Shown here piece after piece: positions 35,860 to 47,480 of a stretch of DNA of 64,000 bases. The stretch is from Gordionus sp. m RMFG-2023 (Eukaryota; Nematomorpha; Gordioida; Chordodea; Parachordodidae). The notes beneath the pieces were generated by a model that saw only the letters and a program-made list of their open reading frames with translations, did not search any database and was not told the DNA's origin. The stretch lies in contig NC_088779.1 in assembly GCF_954871325.1 (NCBI RefSeq), positions 30,025,752 through 30,089,751 on the forward strand, read 5' to 3'. A program made the translations under genes and the position numbers. Every line of letters starts with the position of its first letter. The first letter of the stretch is position 1.

Positions 35860-36548
35860 TAGTGTTGTTAAACGACTCGTTTTAAGCCGATTTTTAAAAA
35901 CGACTAACTCAATATTTCATTCAGAAAAATTTTAAGCAAGCCTGAATATTTTATTCAGAGTTGTACATTTGCTCAAAATAAAAAGATCTAGATCTTTGAA
36001 GATCGTAAAATTTGATGATCTTTTATTTTTTAAAAATTTTGTGTAACGATCTGAAGTACGCTGCGATCAACGATCTTCAAAGATCTTCATGATATTTATT
36101 TTTTTACCCCTTTTTTAAAAGCCCAGATGTTTTTCAATTTTATTAATATAATATTTCTTTTATGTTTTATACCTCTCCACCTGCCTTGATGAAAATTGAA
36201 AAACATCTAGGCTTTTAATAAAGGGGTAAAAAAATAAATATCATGAAGATCGTTGATGGCAGCGATCTTCAGAGATCTAGATCTTTGAAGATCGTTACAC
36301 AAAATTTTTAAAAAATAAAAGATCTTCAAATTTTACGATCTTCAAAGATCTTGCTCAAATTTTTGAGCTAGATCTGGCTCAAAAATCTTCAAAGAAGATC
36401 TTTTGTACAACTCTGATTTTATTCATGGAAGGTACATAGGTATAGGCATATATTAGTGAAATTTTGAGGTTTAGGCAATATTTATTTTGGCCAAAGTGAG
36501 TTAGACGTTTTTAAAAATCGGCTCAAAACTAGCCGTTTAACAACACTA
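35860..36548. mobile_element. Family A hAT-type MITE hosting a palindromic insertion
   Basis: Ends TAGTGTTGTTAAACGACTC and CCGTTTAACAACACTA. Flanks CTTCTAAC (35852-35859) and CTTCTCAC (36549-36556) match at 7 of 8 positions, a typical hAT duplication with one later change. The family A sequence is interrupted by the 460-bp palindromic element at 35956-36415. Confidence 0.85.
35956..36415. mobile_element. 460-bp palindromic hAT-type MITE nested in family A
   Basis: Ends CAGAGTTGTAC and GTACAACTCTG; the exact duplication ATTTTATT flanks it at 35948-35955 and 36416-36423. Almost the whole element is a foldback: left arm blocks 'gatctagatctttgaagatc' and 'aagcccagatgtttttcaat' reappear inverted on the right. 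The terminal CAGAGTTGT is shared with family B. No coding capacity. Confidence 0.88.
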
Positions 36549-36556
36549 CTTCTCAC

Positions 36557-38673
36557 ATGATTTTTTAAATTCATACAGATAATCTTAATAATATATCTAC
36601 AATAAGGTATGCCCATCTGAATTCATTTAAGGCATATTGTATTTAATTATTCTTTACGATTGTGACTATTTTTTATTTCATGTAATAAAAAATATTTGTT
36701 TTCTTTTTAAACAGTTTAAATTTTCAAAATTCCCAATTTTACAGCTTTAATCAGATGAAAACATTTAAAGGTTTTACCCATACCCTATTTACAACAAGAT
36801 AAAATTATTTATATACATCTTTATTAGATTACTCCTGAACCTGATTAAACTATAAACTTCCAATAACCTTTATTCTATATCTAAGACTATGAACAACATG
36901 TATACAAGATTTTGAATCATTCGAAAATAATGTATGTTGCTAAAAGCTTAAAAATATACTAGAAGGTAATTTTTATAATTTACGCGTAAAAATACGTTTT
37001 GGTATATTATATATTCTACAAGGAACATCATACAGAAGATGAAAATATGCAAGAAATTTTATTATAATATATATCAGCACATCAAATTTAAGTTCTTTAT
37101 GCCCCAGGACTAAAGAATTACTCACGTTATTAATACTTCAAACGCTTTAACACTTTCTCCCCTAATCTCGTCTCAGTTTGTTTCAATTTCATAAAACTAT
37201 CTTTTCTGGTTTTTAGTATTATATACGAAAATAAAGACACCTCTCTAAAATTAAAAAGATTGGAATGGATGTAATTAGAGTTTAGATCTTTCAACAATCT
37301 AATTTTATGGGAGGAAGGAAAAGAATAACAATATAACACTTATTTAAATAATCATTTTTAAAGTTTAATTCCTGGAAAAAATAACAAACAGTTTAATATT
37401 TTTTTAAATTCTAATGTTTCCGAGTCCAGAAAAAAGCCAATGAGTCACAAATTTACTAGCTGGTGCATTGGTTGGTGAAGAATTTGAAGTCTGGCTCTTT
37501 AGTCGGTTTTTTTAAGATTCAGTTCTAAAATGATTAAAATAGAGTATGATTAAGGTCGTCAGATAATTAAAAATCTAGTTTTGAAATAATCCAATTAGAT
37601 TAAAACCTAGCATTTAGCTTGATACAAATCTAGTTATATATAAAAAAATGATACCCCCCCCCCCCCCCTTGCCCCATTATCCACACCCTCAATAGTTTAC
37701 ATATTATCATGAGAGTTTTGATTGTTATATAGTATAACTATTTAATTGGTTATAAGAAATTTTTTTAAAAAAAGAAAGGAATTATGCAATGTTTACTATC
37801 ATCGCGGTTACTATAAACGGGGAGTTATTCTTGGACCACATACAATTCGTTTAACGCGATAGGAAATTGATTCTGCAAAATATTGGTTGCAAAGTTTATC
37901 TCGACTTCACCTCCTATTGTGGAAGGAATCAATATAATCTTATTATATCAATTATTATATTTCAAGTCAATAGGTTTTAAAGGTGAGCCGATATCACTTC
38001 TTGGAGGCCGATTACCGATATCATTAATCTAATTTTTTGTTATATTCATATTGAATATTTTTTAATTTTTTTTTATAATAAATTATATAAAATCTAATTT
38101 AAAGCTTAATAAAACGTTAAATCTTGTGTATATGTTAAAAAAAACGTCTAATCGAATATTTAATTCTTTTCAAATAATTTAAATCGAATAGTAAATTACT
38201 ATGAAAAACAATTATTCTATTCAATTCGTTTTAATAAAATCCTCGGAATAATTACTGTTTTTTTGATAAAATTTATTTATTTTTAATATCTATTGATAAC
38301 TAGTAAATCTGACAGATGACGTGATTAACAAACTTCTATTGACTGAAAGGCCCTTTCCTATGGAAAAAATTTGCTGAAAAATCGCATTTAGTCTTTAAAG
38401 AGGAAGCAATAATAAAAATTCAGCCTTAAAAATTGGCTTTTGCTTTATAAAAAATTAAATATTAATATACATTTTAATTTTTATTTAATGTGAAATAAAA
38501 AAAAAAAAAATTCTGACTAATATATTTTCGTTAAATACGAATAGTGAATTATTTGATTAGTATTCGTTTTTGAAAAATGATTTATTTGCGGTATTCATTC
38601 ATTTATTTTATAAAACAAAATATTTCACAGGCAAGACTGAATTGAGTTTAACGAGGTTTTTGATAATAGGATT
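36557..38673. other. AT-rich non-coding stretch
   Basis: No supported gene. A poly-C run of about 16-17 lies near 37654-37670. A short minus-strand frame at 37130-37339 has no recognisable domain and no coding-like composition. Confidence 0.4.
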
Positions 38674-38753
38674 CAGGGATCCGAACCGAAACGAATATCA
38701 GATCGGGTTCAGGTTCGGATAAAAATACCTGTTTGGTTCAGGTTGGATCCCTG
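38674..38753. mobile_element. 80-bp GC-rich hAT-like mini-element
   Basis: Ends CAGGGATCCGAACC and GGTTGGATCCCTG are inverted repeats. The interior repeats 'gggttcaggttcgg'. Flanks ATAGGATT and GTAGGATC match at 6 of 8 positions. It is a miniature of the same style as the GC-rich family C elements. Confidence 0.6.
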
Positions 38754-38892
38754 GTAGGATCCTTTGAATAATTTAATCTAGATATAAATTGTTATCAATA
38801 TTCTCATATTTAATAATTATTAATGATATCCGTTTACAATTTTAAAAACCCCTTTTGAAATCATTGCAAAAAATTGAAATTTAAAATTTTAT

Positions 38893-40683
38893 TTAAATAT
38901 TAATTTCTTCTGTAAAATTATCTTGGTTTAAGAAGAGAGAATCGTTAGAATTGTCATGACTGGATAAGGAGCCGTGAACATCTCCCGTTTCAGCACTGGA
39001 GTTCTCGTTTGATATATCTTCATCATGTGAAGAAACTGGTGGAAGTTCATCGAAAATATAAAAAAAGGGTAAAATTTCATTCATTGGCTCAAATGATTCT
39101 TGCGAGTATTTGGATGAAGATAAATCATTAGATAGTCGCCTTTTTCGTCGTTCTCCCTTGATAAATGACCGGGGCAAAAACTTGCTACTTGTGCCTGTTT
39201 CGTCGAAGCCAAATTGCTTGGCATCGTCTACGCATTTATGGAGAATGCGATTAAGTCTGTAATAATCGCAATTCATGGGTTTGGCTATTGGGAAAATCTC
39301 TTTAGGCCTGACGAATGCCAAAAATTTTGAAATTTCCCCATATGATGGATGCATGGAGAAGCAAAGACGATAAAAGTTACGAACTTTGCTATATATTTTT
39401 TTTGTGGTCAAAGTCTGATTCCACCACATGACGGAAGGCTGGATTATCAAAACCTTCGAGCTAAATTCCTCGATTTCACTGGAATTTATTGAGTCACAAA
39501 GATGCAGGTTTAACTCATCTTGGTTGATATTATTTTCATGACAACCCTCGATTTTGCATTCCTTACTATTGTTGCTTTGTTTAATATTCGAGGGCCTGAA
39601 TCGACAAGCGTGAAGAGGCGTAACCGTAGGGTTCAACGTGAGATAAGAAGCCACATTAGTGGACCTATAATATTCGTATTGATAAGGCGACACGTGAACC
39701 TTATAATGAGTAACTTCATGTAACGAGGCGTACAGGGGTTCATATCCAATGTCGTAAAGTAAATTTAGCCTAACAAATCGCTTTGTCTTAATGTTAACAC
39801 TATTTGTATCATCGCTAAATATGTTACATTTTTTATCTTCGCAATCATTAGTCCCGTAATTTAACCAATCCTTAACCAGTTGAGCCGCTACTCTACAACT
39901 TTCTTCTCTAGATGGAATGAAAGAAGCCTCCGGTACGGCGAACGTCGCATCCAAGTAGAGAGCGTCTATCCCAGGTTTTATAAACTGATCGAGCCCAAAT
40001 AATGTGCCGGGTTTAAGAGATAGAAATTTTTCTCCAAATCGAAAATCCCCGGAATATAACACGTTGGCGAGGGGGCTTTCAAAATTAAACATTACCGAAC
40101 CGGGGCAATGCCCGGCTGGAATTAGGGTCACCATGAAAGTCAAATGTCTAGACTTGTTATTATTGGAGTCACTTAATTTCTTGCATGTTTCGTTATCGTC
40201 ATTTTTTTTGTTATAATATCTTCTCAACTTTTTCTCGTGATCGATTACTCCAATGGTTTCATGATCCTTTTCTTTTTCCATATTCGGTATAACATTTTCA
40301 TCTTCCTTAATAATAATACCTTGCATTTTACTTATATCGCATCGGTCATCCCAAATGTTTGCATTGTTATCATAAATACGAGCCCTGATCAAAACTGGTC
40401 GATACAGTGAGAGAGCTTGAAAAAATACACTTATATGTACATACTTGGGGTCATTATAGAGCAAGGTTTTAGTTACTGGTGAGCAAAACAATCTCTTCTG
40501 TTTGAAGGAATCAAATTTAGACATATCGGAAATGCGAGTATAGAATTCGGCCGAGTCAAGGCCCTTCATATGGTCCATATGTTTGTGAGATAAGAAGTAT
40601 AATTGGGAGCTTAAATTGAGGTCGAAAAAATTATCAACCGATATATCTGGATAATGAGCTATCCGGCCGTCAAAAGCCTTCAT
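38893..40683 (-). CDS. DCLRE1C: Artemis-type nuclease (DCLRE1C / SNM1 family)
   Basis: This nuclear metallo-beta-lactamase/beta-CASP nuclease opens hairpins and trims DNA ends in non-homologous end joining with DNA-PKcs and ligase IV in animals. The 596-aa frame starts at an ATG giving MKAFDGRIAHYPDISVDNFF, aligned with the human start; the zinc-ligand motif LSHKHMDHMKGL falls at His33, His35, Asp37, His38, the same numbers as in human Artemis. Further motifs: LFCSPVTK; LIPAGHCPGSVMF; LYSGDFRFGE; PSREES; IQPSVMWWNQ; and FSMHPSYGEISKFLAFVRP of the beta-CASP part. A charged insertion of about 80 aa (about 105-185) precedes the GHCPGS motif. The human C-terminal tail is replaced by a shorter serine/aspartate-rich one. 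There are no introns in the coding part, unlike vertebrate orthologues. A 'cttttag' about 20 bases upstream could be a 5'-UTR splice acceptor. Confidence 0.93.
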   Translation of the reverse strand: MKAFDGRIAHYPDISVDNFFDLNLSSQLYFLSHKHMDHMKGLDSAEFYTRISDMSKFDSFKQKRLFCSPVTKTLLYNDPKYVHISVFFQALSLYRPVLIRARIYDNNANIWDDRCDISKMQGIIIKEDENVIPNMEKEKDHETIGVIDHEKKLRRYYNKKNDDNETCKKLSDSNNNKSRHLTFMVTLIPAGHCPGSVMFNFESPLANVLYSGDFRFGEKFLSLKPGTLFGLDQFIKPGIDALYLDATFAVPEASFIPSREESCRVAAQLVKDWLNYGTNDCEDKKCNIFSDDTNSVNIKTKRFVRLNLLYDIGYEPLYASLHEVTHYKVHVSPYQYEYYRSTNVASYLTLNPTVTPLHACRFRPSNIKQSNNSKECKIEGCHENNINQDELNLHLCDSINSSEIEEFSSKVLIIQPSVMWWNQTLTTKKIYSKVRNFYRLCFSMHPSYGEISKFLAFVRPKEIFPIAKPMNCDYYRLNRILHKCVDDAKQFGFDETGTSSKFLPRSFIKGERRKRRLSNDLSSSKYSQESFEPMNEILPFFYIFDELPPVSSHDEDISNENSSAETGDVHGSLSSHDNSNDSLFLNQDNFTEEINI

Positions 40684-41278
40684 TTGGGAATTAGAAAGGG
40701 GCTAAAAGTGAATATATGTAAAATTAGTTATTTTATATGGGATTATACAATAGTTGCTAACAAATTGATAAAAATAATAAGAAATACAATGAAATTCATA
40801 AAAATTTTAAAATTAGGCTAAACGATGTTGGTAAATAATTAACTTATAAATTGTCAGCTGAGGATAAAATAATTGCAATACCTGTTTATTAATTTTTGGA
40901 ATAATTTCAAAGTATATTTAATGTAATAACATATGTGCCAAATAACATTGAAGTTGGGTTAATTTCGACCTTCGAAAAAGGTCGGTGTTCCAAAACCCTC
41001 TTATCACGACAAATTTGTACGCAACTAAATGTATCCTTGGAAAATGCCTAAAAATATTAAAATCCTTCTTGATTATCCCACTAATAATATTCTTTTATCT
41101 ATGATCAAGTATTTTTTTAGTTGAACCATAATACGCAAGTCTGACTAAATAGCAGTTTAAAAATTTTAAGATGTATTAGAGAAAATCTCTATTATATCAT
41201 CGTACCTTTATTCTTTATTTCTCAAGTACGTTGAATATAATTAGCATATATCTCATTAAAATCCTACCTTCAGCCTCA
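40684..41278. other. 5' flank of the Artemis gene, no other feature seen
   Basis: AT-rich; presumed promoter and 5'-UTR of the minus-strand Artemis gene. The LINE begins at its right edge. Confidence 0.4.
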
Positions 41279-44200
41279 TCGTGGCGGGGGAGTGGCAACG
41301 TCTTTTGGCGGCTAATGGAGGTCTAAAAGGTTCCCTGTGATCTGGGTCTAGAATAGGATCATCGTCTCCTCGACGGGGTGTAAAAACCACTTAAAGAGAT
41401 TGATGTCAGGAAGGGCATCCGATTGTAAAACCTTGTTACAAAAATTTCCCTATGGTTACAACAAAGCATGGGCGGGGTACAGCTTAAAGTACCCCGTGGG
41501 CCTCCTCATCCTCCTACGACAAAAAGAAGGATGGAAAACCTGGTGGAACCACTATTCATGAAAATGATACTTATGATGGCCATAAACGACCTGATAAAAA
41601 GTGGAGAAACCAGTTTACGGGTGATCGAGTTAAGGTTGCGACATGGAATGTTGGGAGTATGACGGGAAGAGCAGGAGAAGTCGTCGATGTATTGCACAGA
41701 AGGCATATAGATGTGTGCTGCATACAGGAGACTAGATGGAAAGGATATGGGACCAGAATGATTGGCAAGACTAGCGAAAAGTATAAATTCTTTTGACAGG
41801 GAGGTAATGATGGTAAGGCTGGAGTTGGGGTATTGGTTGCGGAGAAATTGGTAGACAAAGTAGTCGAAGTGAGAAGGCTAGACAACCAGATAATGGTTAT
41901 TAAGATGATTTTTGGTAGAAAGCTGTATAATATTATTTCGGCATATGTTCCTCAGGTTGGAAGAAGTGAAGAAGAGAAAGATATATTTTGGGACAGTCTA
42001 TTTGGGGTGACATCGAGACTGGCAATTGAAGAGGGGATTATCCTGGCTGGTGATCTAAATGGACATGTGGTAGCGAGTAGTGAGGGTTATGAAGGAGTAC
42101 ATGGAGGTTTCAGTTATGGCATGAGAAATTTGGAAGGAGAGAGGATTTTAGATTTTAGTGATGCTATGGATATGATTGTCTGTAATACAATGTTTAAGAA
42201 AGAATCAGAGAAGCTGGTGACTTATAAAGTACCAAAAGTGCAGTAGATTACTTGTTATTAAGGAGATGTGATCGATGTATAGTAAAAAATGTGAAAGTAA
42301 TACCGGGAGAAGAATGTATAAATCAGCATCGACTAGTTGTAGGAGATCTCACTTTAAAAGGTGCCAGGGTCACTAAAAGAAAGTTTGTCCCAAGGCTCAA
42401 GATTTGGAAATTGAAGGAGGAGAGTGCTAGATGTCAATTCAATAAGACATTGGCGATTAGGGAGGCAGAGATGTCACAAGCATCTGGGGTGAATGACAAG
42501 TGAGAAGTCACGAAGAAAGCCTGGGTGATGACAACTGAGGAGATATGTGGAAGGCCAAAAGGGCCGCCTAGACATAAGGAGACTTGGTGGTGGAACCCGG
42601 AGGTAGCAAGAGCCGTGGATGAGAAACGGAGGTGTTTCAAAGTATAGTATAATAGCAAAGAAATAAATGATATTTACAAGATAGCTAATATAAATTAATA
42701 GCGAAGGCTCAAGAAGAAAAAAGATAAGAGTTTGTTAAAGAAATGGAATGCGCTGATGGAATTGGAAATATAGTTCGAATGGCAAAACAGATGTCAAAAA
42801 AGAGGCAGGATGTGATAGGTGTAAAGTGTTTGAAAAATATGGAAGGGAAAATGGTGGTTGATGGTAGTGGTATTAAGAACACCTGGAAGATTTACATGAA
42901 AGGACTTTTGAATGAAGAAAATGAATGGGATAATAATATTAATTGTGCAAAGGTAGAAGGTCCAGGGTGTAAATTTAGCAAGGACGAGATAAAGAGAGCA
43001 GTGAAAAAAATGAAAAAAGGGAAGGCATCGGGTTTAACGATGGAGGTATCAGAGATGTTTAAAGGTTCTGATGATTTAGAAATTGAATGGTTAATGAATT
43101 TAGCCAATCAAATTGTCACAGAAGGTACTATTCTCGAGGACTGGCGAAAAAGTATAATTATCCCAGTGTACAAGGGGAAAGGTGATCCTTTAGATTGTGG
43201 GTCTTACAGAGCTATTAAACTCTTAGAACATGCAATGAAAGTTTTTGAGAGTGTTAGAGAAGCGGTTAAGGGAACAAATGAAAATTGATGAAATGCAGTT
43301 TGGTTTTACATCGGGAAAAGGCACGACAGATGCAATTTTTGTGGTGAGACAAATTCAGGAGAAGTATATTGCGAAGGAAAAGAAACTCTATTATGCGTTT
43401 GTTGATTTGGAGAAAGCATTTGATAGGGTGCCGCGTGAGATTACTAGATGGGCCTTGAGAAAATCAGGTGTGGAGGAATGGTTGGTTACCGCAGTGATGG
43501 CAATGTATGTTGGAGCACAAACAGCAGTACGGACGGATTATGGTGATAGTGACAGCTTTGAGGTGAAGGTAGGACATCATCAAGGACCCGTGCTGAGTCC
43601 ATTATTATTTATCTTAGTAATGGATGTGGTGGCTAGAGAAATGCGTGAAGGACTTCCCTGGGAGTTATTATATGCAGATGACCTTGTATTAATGGCAAAC
43701 AGTGAGGAAGAATTGAGGGATAAAATTAGTAAATGGAAGATGGCTATGGAAGCAAAGGCCTGAAAATGAATATAGCAAAGACAAAGGTGATGATTGGTTG
43801 GGAAAATCTAAAGATAGAGGAATCCAGTAAGTGGCCCTGTGGTGTATGTGGGGAAGAGTTGCTATAAATTTAATCTAATGCACCAGATGCCATAAATGGA
43901 TACATAATAGATGTAGCTGGAAAAAAAGGAAGTTTGATGTTATCAAGTATGACTTTTATTTGTAGATCGTGCATGAAAGGGGTACATAATAATGATAAGG
44001 TAGAAAATGGTGGTTTGGATATTGGCAATAGGCTAACCCTAGAAAAAGTGAATAAGTTTTGTTATTTGGGTGATATGCTAAACGCAGATGGGGGTGTAGA
44101 TTCTGCCGTTGTAGCAAGGGTCAGACAAGCATGGAAGAAGTTCAGAGAGATGTCGTCTATTCTTACAAATAAAAAAGTTTCTTTGAAATTAAAGGGGAAA

Positions 44201-44700
44201 GTTTACGTAAGCTGTGTGAGGAGTTGTTTAGTTTATGGCGGCGAAACATGGGCAATGAAAGCGACTCATGAAGTCAAATTAGAAAGAACAGAGATGAGGA
44301 TGGTTAGATGGATGTGTGGGGTATCTCTGAGAGAGAAAAAAACTAGCAAGGAATTGCGAGCAAGATTGGGTATAGAAATGATTGGAATCGTAATGCGACG
44401 AAATAGACTAAGATGGTTTGGGCATGTGGAACGTATGACAAAAGATGACTGGGTAAAGAGATGCACAATGATAGAAGTAGGAGGATTAAGACCTAGAGGA
44501 AGACCCAAGATGATGTGGACAAATGTGATAGCGGCGGATATGAGAAGCATGAATCTTACAAGTATTGATGCTCAGGACCGTCAAAAATGGAAAGGAAAAA
44601 TCAGAGGGAAAACTGGCCTACCCGGGTAAACCTGGAAATCGCCATAAAACGGAGAAGAGATGCAACGTATCTTAAATTTCTTAACAGGCGCTTCTTATAA
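41279..44700 (+). mobile_element. RTE-like non-LTR retrotransposon (LINE), degraded
   Basis: It carries an APE-type endonuclease and a reverse transcriptase of the kind often annotated 'craniofacial development protein 2-like'. Endonuclease blocks: KVATWNVGSMTGR, CCIQETRWKG, IILAGDLNGHV, VHGGFSYGMRNLEGERIL (41620-42250). Reverse transcriptase blocks: YAFVDLEKAFDRVPRE, HHQGPVLSPLLF, LLYADDLVLM (43380-43700). The C-terminal part has CYLGDMLNADGGVDSAV, YGGETWAM and RLRWFGHVERM (about 44040-44420). The copy is broken by an internal stop in the endonuclease (FF*QGG, near 41794) and about five frameshifts, for example near 42240, 43250 and 43760, so it is inactive but much less decayed than the piece at 5.5 kb. 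The 5' untranslated part (41279-41600) is GC-richer than its surroundings; the 3' end is near 44700. Confidence 0.88.
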
Positions 44701-45112
44701 AAAAATTATTTATTAACTCCTATATGTAAGAATGTAAATTTAATTTTAATGTGTTTATTTAGCCCTTTCATGAGTAAAGAATACTCAATAGAAATTCTTT
44801 AAAATTATTGTAATTTTTTTTTTGATTCAGAAAATAATATAGTGGCTATTAAATTAATCAAATTACTTAAAAACAGTTTTCAATATATAATAAAGAGATG
44901 AAAAAGATTTATAAGAATACTTTTACTTACAAGATATCATTTCTAGAAGGTTAGTAGTGTAGTAATACAACTACTCATACTGAGATATACTTTGACTCAA
45001 TATGCCTTCATTAATATTAACAAACTACACAAAGCTATTGATAAAAGTAAAGAATATCATTTTTATAAAGTATCCCCAAAAATTTCAACGAATTGTAATA
45101 CTAAATATTTTT
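44701..45112. other. AT-rich spacer between LINE and hAT element
   Basis: No gene seen. It ends with the ATATTTTT target duplication of the next element. Confidence 0.4.
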
Positions 45113-46491
45113 CAGAGACCTGCAGAGGCACCATTTGCACGGCCCGGCTCGGTTTTAAATTTTTTAGGCCCGGATATTTTTTTAAAAATTTTTTTACGGC
45201 CCGGCCCGGATAAATTTCAAAAAAATTTTTTACGGCCAAAATTATATTCGACCTGGTATATACAAAAATTCAGCCATGAGGTATTTTACCATATTTTTCA
45301 GCGAGTATTATCGCTTATTATTTAAAAAATAATAAGAAAAAAGCTAATATTTTGAGTATATTATATTGAATTTATTAAAATTATAAAACTGTTATTTATA
45401 AAAATGGATATTTTGAGCAAATACTATATTTTTTGCATTTATAAAAATAAAACTAATATTCATAAAAATGGTAATATTTTGAGCATATACTATATTTTAT
45501 ATTGCATTTAAAAAAAATAAAACTATTATTTAATTTATAAAAATGGAAAATATTTTGAGAATATAATATATTGTAATTAATTTACTATTTAATTTATAAA
45601 ATAAAAATAAATCGCTATTTAAAAAAATGCATGTATAATAAATAGTATTTTGAAAATATAATCTAATTGCACAATATTTATATAATTTATTTTATAATTT
45701 TTAAATATTTTATATTACATTTATAGGTTGGTTTGTCAGGTGTAAAAAAATTTATTAATTTTCATGGATTTACCATCACATTTATGTCTTTTTAGATGTG
45801 ATGTACCATGTTTATAATTATAAGATAATATACTTGAACAATTCTTACATTGTACGTAGCCAATGTTTTTTTTATTTTCATCTATGATGATGTTAAATTT
45901 AGCCCATATTTCAGATTTTAAATTATTATTTGTATTTCTAAAAGAATAAATATTATTTATAATTTTATTAATTATATCATTAGTATTTTGTGCATGATAT
46001 TCCTTTATTTGATTGTTTTGGTAAATATTCAAAAAATTTGAATATGAATTATAAAAAATATATATTATTAATACTTGAATATTGGGGCTTATTTAAGATA
46101 TTCCTATATTTGATTGTTTTGGTAAAATATGTTGTAAAAATTTAGATATGAATTATAAAAAAATATATTAATACTTTGTATAAATTTGCAGGAAATTAAT
46201 AATTAGATCGATCTGTGGGTGTTAGGTGTGTTAACCATCACCCAATATTATATTAATCATAACTATAATATAATATATTCTTATAACCATTAACTCATAA
46301 TGTAAAAATTTTTATAAAAAATATTAAGGCCCAGCCTGGCCCGGGTTTAACAATCTTAGGCCCGGCCCGGATATATTTAAAAAAAAATTTTTAAGCCCGG
46401 CCCGGATATATTTAAAAAATTTTTTTTAGGCCCGGCCCGGGTATATTTAAAAAATTTAAAATATGGCCCGGCCCGGGCCTGCAGGTCTCTG
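45113..46491 (-). mobile_element. hAT derivative with BED zinc finger and GC-rich ends (family C, complete)
   Basis: The 1379-bp element starts CAGAGACCTGCAG and ends CTGCAGGTCTCTG, a perfect 13-bp inverted repeat. The 8-bp duplication ATATTTTT is exact (45105-45112, 46492-46499). Both ends carry tandem 'GGCCCGGCCCGG' blocks spaced by A/T runs. The interior codes only a BED-finger piece on the minus strand; the hAT catalytic domain is absent, so it must be moved by a related transposase. The ends identify the short GC-rich pieces at 6.2, 10.1, 22.6 and 27.6 kb as relatives. Confidence 0.92.
45736..46032 (-). pseudogene. BED-type zinc finger remnant of hAT transposase
   Basis: The frame reads SEIWAKFNIIIDENKKN, then GYVQCKNCSSILSY, then GTSHLKRHKC: a C-x2-C followed by H-x4-5-C/H pattern preceded by the W and F typical of BED fingers, which bind DNA at transposon ends or insulators. 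It lacks an ATG at its left limit and stops just after the finger, without the hAT core. Whether it is expressed is unknown; it could act as a stand-alone DNA-binding peptide if spliced or started internally, but that is speculation. Confidence 0.7.
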
Positions 46492-46499
46492 ATATTTTT

Positions 46500-46958
46500 T
46501 CTATTAACCAGGTATTCCTTAAAGAAGAATATATTATATATATATATATATAAAGGACACTTTTGCATCCCTGTTTCATTACGGCCAATAATATATTCCA
46601 TTCCATTTTGAAAGTGGTTAGGACTGTTCCTGAAAGATGTCAAAATTAATCTTTATTTTAGTCAAATATTTATGATTATGAACAATTACACATATCCATC
46701 GCCCTACGTTTAGTTTTGGGTGCAATGAGGTCGCGTCCTGCGTTTATTGTGGATAAACAATTGAATTGAATTCGTATCAACCCAAGGCATGGTTTTGAAC
46801 CCGGTATCAGGGTTCCAAAATTCGAAATTGTTTTTGTAAAGATCATATCAAATATAATTACAGATGAGATTATCTTGTATTTTATCTAAATCTATTGTAT
46901 CATATAAACCAAATCCACATAAAGGTATTTTTATATAAAACTATAAATTAATAATAAA
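46500..46958. other. Non-coding stretch with unidentified repeat
   Basis: The part at 46831-46890 ('gtaaagatcatatcaaatat', 'aattacagatgagattatct') is repeated in inverted orientation at about 49205-49265 ('gatatgatctttacagtttt' on the plus strand). This marks the left limit of the inverted-repeat region that precedes the virus-like frame. No gene is seen. Confidence 0.5.
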
Positions 46959-47480
46959 TTGACAGCCCGTCACTTCTTCAACGTCATCAGGACACCTTCC
47001 CTCTTTACAAACAATTTTTCATTTTTCCATCTCACATTCACCCTCCAGCATCATATTCCAATGTATTCCAGCATCATACCATTCCATTCATTCAACCAAA
47101 TCCCATCTGCCCATTACCAATGTACTCCTCACACCATTCCAATGTATTCCATCATCATACTATTTCATTCATTCAACCAAATCCCATCAGCCTCCCATTT
47201 GTCCATTACCAATGTATTCCAGCATCATACCATTCCATTCATTCAACCAAATCCCATCTGCCCATTACCAATGTACTCCTCATACCATTCCAATGTATTC
47301 CAGCATCATACTATTTCATTCATTCAACCAAATCCCATTTGTCCATTACCAATGTACTCCAGCATCATACTATTCCATTAATTCAAATCCCATCTGACTC
47401 CCATTCGCCCATAGCATTCATCATCATCCTCAAATCCCCATTTGACCATTACCATTACAATTCTTCATCATTCCTCAAAT
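46959..47480. repeat. Interspersed tandem repeat, 'ccaaatcccatctgcccatt' type
   Basis: Repeated words 'cattaccaatgtactcc', 'agcatcatac', 'tattccattcattcaacc' and 'aaatcccat' recur about five times in units of roughly 60-115 bp. All three forward frames stay partly open because G is nearly absent, so the open frames here are not evidence of a gene. An inverted copy lies at 49230-49395. Confidence 0.75.

Noticed and set aside
45002-45325. Open frames of 73 and 107 aa across the left end of the family C element
   Set aside because: They translate the GGCCCGG tandem blocks (FRPGY/ARPG repeats), not a gene.
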